12,751 nucleotides of DNA from Cephalothrix spiralis (Eukaryota > Nemertea > Palaeonemertea > Archinemertea > Cephalotrichidae), in assembly GCA_032353305.1 (NCBI GenBank), contig JAUCNG010238857.1, forward strand, positions 1 to 12,751. The letters run 5' to 3'. Numbering within the stretch: position 1 is the stretch's first letter; the number at the start of each line of letters is the position of its first letter. Shown in pieces: positions 8,381-12,751 of this stretch. The notes beneath the pieces are model-generated. The model did no database searches. It was given only the letters and a program-made list of their open reading frames with translations, and was not told where the DNA came from. The position numbers and the translations under genes were made by a program.

Positions 8381-9340
8381 AATGTTAACGAAGCCTCTCC
8401 GAGCCTATAACTTTTGAGGCCCCCCGACAGAATGAACCTTGGAAAAGGTGGAGGTCATAATATCATTATAAAACGTGCTTGGGGAAAAAAAAATTTAGTA
8501 AACCAAGCTAGCAAAAGCTAGCAAACTTACATTAAACGCATTTATGCTAAGGAATATAAAAATTTCTAAATTTTCCTACACTATGTGTTACCTGTACTCG
8601 CCATTAAAATTTTTTTACAAACAAACAAATTTTGACCTCCATCTAACTGTCAGTTCACCCCCATAAAAGACTGATGGACTGTAACCCGAGATACGACCCT
8701 TTTGATCAACTTTCCACTTCTCCAGAATCATGACTCAATTTACGATTTCTTTTCTTTTTTCGTGCAGGACTACCAAACTCAATAACTTTATGGAGTTCAT
8801 AAATCCAGCTTTCCTCTTTTTTCCAATAAAAATTCGCATTAGGCGACAAGTTCTAGTTTAGTCATACAGAAAGAACACTATACAATGCAATAATATGTAC
8901 ACAGAAAATATGATTCCCTTTTGATTTTTATCTACTGTTATTTTTTTTGTAGGACCTCCGAAAACCACTAAAAATCTATAAGAAAAATATGTTTCCAGAA
9001 GGCCCAATTTTTTTATTATTTCAATTATGTGTCTGGGTTACAGTCCAACGATAAGAGAGCGACAACACGCGAACAACCGGCAGGTACTGTTGGGCACTGA
9101 AGAGAGAGAGAAGTGTGGCAGGGTCTATAGCGATTGGCCCCCTTACAGAGATTCGAGTCATGCAAACTTCCTTTTTTTATCAATGGAAAACCATGGGATC
9201 TATTTTCTAAGATGGTATATATTATATTAAATGTTCCCTTTTCAAATTTAAATAGTTGAATACTTCCGGAAAAAAATCTATCTAGGTTTTTTTTTAAATA
9301 AAGTAAGTAAAACCAGTAAAATTTCAAATTCGTTTAGCTC
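8381..9340. other. AT-rich non-coding stretch
   Basis: No convincing gene. The minus-strand open frame at 9025-9327 has a Cys/Ser/Pro-rich end after an acceptor-like TCTCTCTCTTCAG, but no recognisable domain. A minus-strand AATAAA (9017-9012) is the first such signal I noticed downstream of the hydrolase frame and could serve as a distant polyadenylation signal. Two tandem gctagcaaa motifs occur near 8507-8524. Confidence 0.4.
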
Positions 9341-9347
9341 AAAATTA

Positions 9348-9386
9348 CAGACTCGAACTCTGATGGGGCCTAGACCCTTGAGTCTG
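9348..9386 (-). repeat. Hairpin with tRNA-like motifs
   Basis: The arms cagactc (9348-9354) and gagtctg (9380-9386) are a perfect 7-bp inverted repeat. On the minus strand the segment contains CAGACTCAAGG, which resembles the anticodon arm of tRNA-Leu(CAA). Some 25 bases further on is GTTCGAGTC (9358-9350), which fits the pol III B-box. No acceptor stem or complete cloverleaf can be built, so at most this is a decayed tRNA-derived repeat. Chance is possible. Confidence 0.25.
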
Positions 9387-9478
9387 AGTCGACGAAGTGT
9401 TATTGGTCCCCCTCTCATGGCGCCTCCAGAGTAATTTAAGAAAATGAATTTACCTAAAATCTTATAGATTAAGCTCGC

Positions 9479-9551
9479 CTAATAAAAATTGGATATTAAA
9501 GATATGCCCCCATGTTAGTATCCAAGTCCGCTAGGATTGGATTCTACTTAC
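9479..9551 (-). other. Candidate 73-nt intron after the hydrolase stop
   Basis: On the minus strand, three bases after the hydrolase TGA, the sequence reads CTG then GTAAGT (9551-9546), a consensus 5' splice site. An exact TACTAAC, matching the strict branch-point consensus, lies at 9520-9514. A pyrimidine-rich stretch ends in ATTAG at 9479. All three signals lie within 73 nt in the right order. Because the stop codon is upstream, splicing here would only change the 3' untranslated region, unless another start or frame is used. Confidence 0.4.
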
Positions 9552-9573
9552 CAGTCAGATCATGGGGGCATAT
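9502..9573. repeat. Perfect 13-bp inverted repeat at the hydrolase stop
   Basis: The arms atatgcccccatg (9502-9514) and catgggggcatat (9561-9573) are perfect reverse complements separated by 46 nt. The right arm encodes part of the last residues of the hydrolase. The loop holds its stop codon (9557-9555), the candidate donor (9551-9546) and most of the candidate branch point. A smaller stem, atccaa (9520-9525) with ttggat (9537-9542), nests inside. Confidence 0.8.
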
Positions 9574-10118
9574 GTAGTGAAATGGCGCCACAAGTATGAC
9601 AAAGCTTCCCTGTAAGTCCTATGTAGGATCTCTATTCCAGAGAGGGACCTGGGAAATTCCCTTACAGTGGAAGGATGGATTCCATCAGGACCGAGTCTGA
9701 ATTGGCCATTGTGCTTGGCCAGATTCCATCCCTCTGCCGCGATCCTGAAATTGAGATCTTCGACGTCCCCCGCGTACTGCAACAATGTCTTGCCCCGCAG
9801 AAAACGGCGCCTGTCTTTCTTTCGTGGCGTAACCGGAAGTACTGAATGAAGGAAAGCTCCTTTTGTTTGAGCCCACTTTAAAATGCTCCTTAATCTGTTC
9901 ATGGTAGCTTCCGGTGTGTGTCGGCACAGGTCGTTAGACCCCAGCTGCAGTAGAAGGGCGTCGAAGGACTCGATATCGGGCAGACAGTGGATCATGTCAG
10001 CCGCGGACCGTCCGGAACGCACCTCCCACTGAATCTGCCAGTTTTGCGATTCAAGGGAATTGCCCCGAGACTCCTTAAGGATAGCGGCAAAAGAGTCCCC
10101 TATAATGATGACACGCAT
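9555..10118 (-). CDS. SGNH/GDSL-type hydrolase
   Basis: This encodes a 187-residue intracellular-looking protein of the SGNH hydrolase superfamily, whose members cleave ester bonds in lipids, acylated sugars or similar substrates. All four family blocks are visible. Block I is GDSF at 7-10, with nucleophile Ser9. Block II has Gly36 in RSGRSA. Block III is GSND at 60-63, with Asn62. Block V is DGIHPS, with Asp145 and His148. No signal peptide is seen, and the length is typical of a single-domain member. The start is chosen because the ATG follows directly on a splice-acceptor AG (10120-10119) and is only a few residues before block I. The gene is far richer in G+C than its flanks and lies about 920 bp downstream of the 266-residue frame on the same strand. 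SGNH frames are known in some retrotransposons (Ngaro-type, CR1-type). The substrate and whether this one is mobile-element-borne are inference. Confidence 0.88.
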   Translation of the reverse strand: MRVIIIGDSFAAILKESRGNSLESQNWQIQWEVRSGRSAADMIHCLPDIESFDALLLQLGSNDLCRHTPEATMNRLRSILKWAQTKGAFLHSVLPVTPRKKDRRRFLRGKTLLQYAGDVEDLNFRIAAEGWNLAKHNGQFRLGPDGIHPSTVREFPRSLSGIEILHRTYREALSYLWRHFTTYAPMI

Positions 10119-10140
10119 CTGTAAGACATAAAAAATTTCT
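10119..10140 (-). promoter_or_regulatory. 3' splice site directly before the hydrolase ATG
   Basis: On the minus strand a T-rich tract ends in gtcttacag immediately before the ATG at 10118. The upstream exon would therefore be a leader with no coding contribution, or a coding exon joined in a frame I cannot determine. Confidence 0.6.
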
Positions 10141-11025
10141 TAAGCTATAGTACGAAAAAAACTAGTTACATATGTTTTGAGTTTATATTATTTTTAAAAA
10201 AAAAGAAAATAATTGATATATATATCAACTCTACTTCTTCTTAGAAAAAGGTACAAAAAACTATACATAGTGCAGAAATCCAGATTGCTTTACGTAGTCT
10301 AATAAAGTATTTCGGGAAAGAAAAAAAACTTAAGTCCTATTAAACCGAAAAAAAAATTAAATTAATCCGAAGGCAAATTTAAATTAGAAGTTCAGCAAAT
10401 TTTAAATTAATTAAAAGATTCAAAAGAATCTTCATAGGTCAGTACTCAGCTTTGGAAAAGAAAATTCAGACATGCTAAAAACATATAAAAAAAAAAAATA
10501 GCAGATGCGCATAACAAGTATGTATGCAAAACCTTAAAGTCCTAATTCCACTTAGGCACATAATTAATAAGTAAACTATACCAAAAGAACTTAACTGAGT
10601 CTTGAAAATATAACCTTCTATGACATCTAAAAATTTAAGTTATTAAAAATTGAAATGCAAAGTTAATAGCTGTAGACAGTGATTTGATCAGGATCACAGA
10701 AGCCACCAATTAGCATATAGAGTACTGACCAGTTTGTATCAATTTGTTAGTAATTTCTTCTTTCAATCCCTTCCTAAATTTCCAGACAGGAACTCTAGAA
10801 GACCAAAAAAAATTTTTCTATTCTCCAATTTTTTTCTGAAATTTAGGTCTGAGCTAAATCTAAAAAACAACCTGAACTGCTGCACGAAAATAAATTTAGT
10901 ACCCCCCCCCCCCCAAAAATAAACAGGCTCCAGTGTAATCTATAAAACAACCAAAGTTACAAACTGACTAATTTGTTTTCAGTCTCACAGATGCATGCTA
11001 AAACCCTCGTGACTCAGACTCCCAC
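10141..11025. other. AT-rich gap between the two coding exons
   Basis: About 0.9 kb of strongly AT-rich sequence separates the two GC-rich frames. It contains A-runs, a TA-rich palindromic patch near 10213-10227 and a run of 13 C at 10902-10914. No coding potential is seen on either strand. The acceptor at its minus-strand downstream end makes an intron the likely identity. Possible donors after the upstream stop include GTGAGA near 10991-10986, but none is decisive. Confidence 0.5.
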
Positions 11026-11048
11026 AAGAAGTAATTATTTTACTTCTT
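11026..11048. repeat. 9-bp inverted repeat over the larger frame's stop
   Basis: The segments aagaagtaa (11026-11034) and ttacttctt (11040-11048) are perfect reverse complements with a 5-nt loop. On the minus strand the first-read arm is the last two Lys codons plus the TAA stop, so the transcript could fold into a hairpin right at termination. The hydrolase stop also lies in an inverted repeat. Confidence 0.65.
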
Positions 11049-11840
11049 ATGAGCGCCACGGACCTTCTTCTGTCCCTCTCTCCGGAGGACGAACTCTATC
11101 ACGTCCTCCGGTACGTCAGCTAGCCTATAGATGTTATGACGCTTGACAAAATTTGTCAAGTCCTGGTTGCCAGCGTACCTGCCGGCATGATATTCTGTGA
11201 GCTCCCGGGAGCTAGGGATGGCATATCCCAAGCGCTTTGACAGCCTCTGCCGCCCTTCGAAATATTCACGGGTCTCCCCGTGAAGAGTCAACAGCGCCTG
11301 AGTTGGCCCCCTTGCTCCCTGTGGACCCGCTGCGGGCGCCGACCGCCCCGGAGCGGCAGGCCCCCTGCGTGGTGCCTGCGCCCGAGAGGGCGCTGGTACC
11401 TTACTGCCGGTCACAGCGGCAGGTGCACCGCCTACCGCGCCCTGGCTCTCATTGGGTTGCGGCTCCTGCGGCTGGCGGTGCTGACTCGCCGCCGCCATCC
11501 TCATCAATGCGTCCACCCCATCGTCAGTGGGGGGGACTACCTGCGCCCTGGCGATGGTGAGGCTTCTAAACCCTCGCCAGAGGGTCCCCATGGGAACCCC
11601 CACTCTTTCTTGTATAACATACCAGAGTAGCCCGTGATGGGCTACATTTTCCACCGGCCTTGTCAACACGCCAATTGTATTGCCGGTGGCCACCAACCAC
11701 TCCTCCCATGCCGGGCCATCACCGCGGCGGAGGCGATCGTATGCATCCAGCCTCTCCCGCAACTGGTTTGCAGCAAATTCCAAGGCAAGGGCGTGGACCG
11801 TGCCATTTGCCCATCGAGACGGTAATCGGGGGTAAGGCAT
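11040..11840 (-). CDS. Unknown 266-residue two-domain basic-tailed protein
   Basis: I do not recognise this protein. Residues 1-115 look mainly alpha-helical and amphipathic, with several Trp (motifs ANQLRERLDAYDRL, GPAWEEWLV, LLWYVIQERVGVP, TLWRGF). Residues about 118-182 are a low-complexity linker rich in Ala, Pro, Gly, Gln and Arg. Residues 183-266 form a second domain (REYFEGRQRLSKRLGY, ADVPEDVIEFV) ending in a very basic tail (RREGQKKVRGAHKK). No zinc knuckle, polymerase, integrase or recombinase motif is visible. The start is the ATG directly after a splice-acceptor AG at 11842-11841. Its tail recurs as a broken copy near 5552-5665, so the family is repeated. The GC-rich composition contrasts sharply with the flanks. 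The linker, basic tail and an SGNH frame downstream would suit a gag-like protein of a retroelement, but that is inference. A multicopy host gene is the alternative. Confidence 0.8.
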   Translation of the reverse strand: MPYPRLPSRWANGTVHALALEFAANQLRERLDAYDRLRRGDGPAWEEWLVATGNTIGVLTRPVENVAHHGLLWYVIQERVGVPMGTLWRGFRSLTIARAQVVPPTDDGVDALMRMAAASQHRQPQEPQPNESQGAVGGAPAAVTGSKVPAPSRAQAPRRGPAAPGRSAPAAGPQGARGPTQALLTLHGETREYFEGRQRLSKRLGYAIPSSRELTEYHAGRYAGNQDLTNFVKRHNIYRLADVPEDVIEFVLRREGQKKVRGAHKK

Positions 11841-11866
11841 CTGAAAATTAAATAAAGAACTGTCAG
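11841..11866 (-). promoter_or_regulatory. 3' splice site directly before the 266-residue frame
   Basis: On the minus strand a pyrimidine-rich tract, ttctttatttaattttcag, runs straight into the ATG at 11840. The arrangement is the same as at the hydrolase start, which suggests two alternative acceptors fed by one upstream leader. Confidence 0.7.
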
Positions 11867-11965
11867 GCCTCTCCCCTGTGTTTTATCGGGTTCTCTGCAA
11901 TAACACCAGTAGTGGGGACTAGACCAGCAGACAGCGATCCCAGCTTATTCCTGGAGTCTGTCGAC
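11867..11965 (-). other. GC-richer segment upstream, possible leader or exon
   Basis: This 100-bp patch is markedly richer in G+C than the DNA beyond it. On the minus strand it is open in one frame from about 11966 to a TGA near 11866 and contains an acceptor-like ATTGCAG. It may be part of the same element as the two coding exons, either a 5' untranslated leader or the tail of another exon. No domain is recognised. Confidence 0.3.
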
Positions 11966-12227
11966 CCCTATTTTGTTATTTTAACAGACTATTCCAAATT
12001 ACTTGTACCAACTTATTTGAGCTGGCAGTCGTTTTTAGTCAATTTCCTAGCCCTTGCCACGCGTACAAAATAAACCTCAAGCTTTAGTGCAACTTTACCA
12101 AAGTACACCACAACCTCTTAACCAAATTATTCTTTAGAATTGAATTTGAGATAACTAAATAGTAAGTCCGTTTTTAAAATGATAAACTAATTTTCGGAGA
12201 GAAACAACACTTAGGACATTCGAAACG
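11966..12227. other. AT-rich non-coding stretch
   Basis: No gene or notable repeat is seen between the GC-richer patch and the satellite array. Confidence 0.5.
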
Positions 12228-12751
12228 AGAAGTCCCAGTCTAGTGCTATCGAAATTGACCAATTTTAAGTAAATACAATTTCTTGACCGGTTATATAAAC
12301 TGATTCAGCTCCTATATCTAAAAAAATATCAAATTGAACTTGGAAAATAACTCTTAGACCTCAAGTAGAAAAATTGCGACAGGTCTCCAGTCCAGTGCTA
12401 TCGAAATTGACCAATTTTAAGTAAATACAAGTTTCTTGACCGGTTATATAAACTGATTCAGCTCCTATATCTAAAAAAATATCAAATTGAACTTGGAAAA
12501 TAACTCTTAGACCTCAAGTAGAAAAATTGCGACAGGTCTCCAGTCTAGTGCTATCGAAATTGACCAAATTTTAAGTAAATACAATTTTCTTGACCGGTTG
12601 TAGAAGCTGATTCAGCTCATATATCTAAAAATATCAAATTTTGAACTTGGAAAATAACTCTAGACCTCAAGTAGAAAATTGCGACAGGTCTCCAGTCTAG
12701 TGCTATCGAAATTGACCAAATTTTAAGTAAATACAATTTTCTTGACCGGTT
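12228..12751. repeat. Satellite array, 152-153 bp unit
   Basis: The marker agtgctatcgaaattgacc recurs with its ctat at offsets giving periods of 152, 153 and 152 bp (starts near 12236, 12388, 12541 and 12693). At least 3.4 units are present, and the array continues past the window end. The first two units are nearly identical. The last two share their own variants, such as gaccaaattttaag for gaccaattttaag, caattttcttgacc for caatttcttgacc, and, in the third unit, ggttgtagaagctg for ggttatataaactg. Each unit contains a small palindrome, ctgattcag. I checked for a hammerhead ribozyme core and did not find one. Confidence 0.9.

Noticed and set aside
9667-9927. Other frames inside the hydrolase region
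   Set aside because: They overlap the SGNH frame, which alone carries a complete set of catalytic blocks.
11237-11851. Several plus-strand frames of 63-116 codons
   Set aside because: They are antisense shadows of the GC-rich 266-residue gene. Their translations are rich in Arg and Pro and lack domain features.
12228-12751. Hammerhead ribozyme in the satellite unit
   Set aside because: The period would suit such satellites, but neither strand has the required CUGANGA and GAAA core in the right arrangement.
1-12751. CRISPR array, bacterial operon, rRNA or complete tRNA gene
   Set aside because: No regularly spaced short repeats with unique spacers, no closely packed frames with ribosome-binding sites, and no complete structural RNA were found.

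Overview
This window looks like eukaryotic, probably animal, DNA: AT-rich (by eye about two thirds A+T), full of poly-A/poly-T runs and imperfect palindromes, with spliceosomal-type signals and no bacterial gene packing. Most of it is non-coding. Only two reading frames are convincingly protein-coding, both on the minus strand in the last quarter, and both far richer in G+C than the DNA around them. The species cannot be named from the sequence.

Layout. 1-2280: AT-rich DNA with a few GC-richer hairpins (1159-1188, 1229-1302, 1563-1576). 2305-2516: two tandem copies of a structured element whose paired arms change together. 2830-2912: a long inverted repeat. 2913-4440: AT-rich, with one inverted repeat at 3458-3538. 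4441-4504: a GC-rich nested hairpin. 4780-4826: twin palindromes spaced 30 bp. 4966-5212: a short inverted-repeat pair. 5406-8359: a segment bracketed by two direct copies of a 58-bp hairpin. Just inside its left end is a broken copy of the C-terminus of the larger protein (about 5552-5665). Further in are a degenerate tandem repeat (7185-7315), nested inverted repeats (6941-7867) and a possible spliced minus-strand reading frame (7352-7755). 8360-9550: mostly empty AT-rich DNA. 9555-11840: the coding pair. 12228-12751: a 152-153 bp satellite array running off the window.

The coding pair. Upstream on the minus strand is a 266-residue protein with two folded-looking domains joined by an Ala/Pro/Gly/Gln-rich linker and ending in a basic tail. 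I do not recognise it; a gag-like or other mobile-element structural protein is a guess. Downstream is a 187-residue SGNH/GDSL-type hydrolase with all its diagnostic catalytic residues in place. Each frame begins exactly at an ATG placed directly after a 3' splice-site AG, so each could be a separate spliced message from a shared upstream leader. A perfect inverted repeat lies at the stop codon of each. SGNH hydrolase frames are known passengers of some retrotransposons (for example Ngaro-type tyrosine-recombinase elements and CR1-type LINEs), and a second degraded copy of the larger protein's tail lies 5.5 kb away. The simplest reading is a mobile element with an unusual gene set. No reverse transcriptase, transposase or recombinase is visible here.
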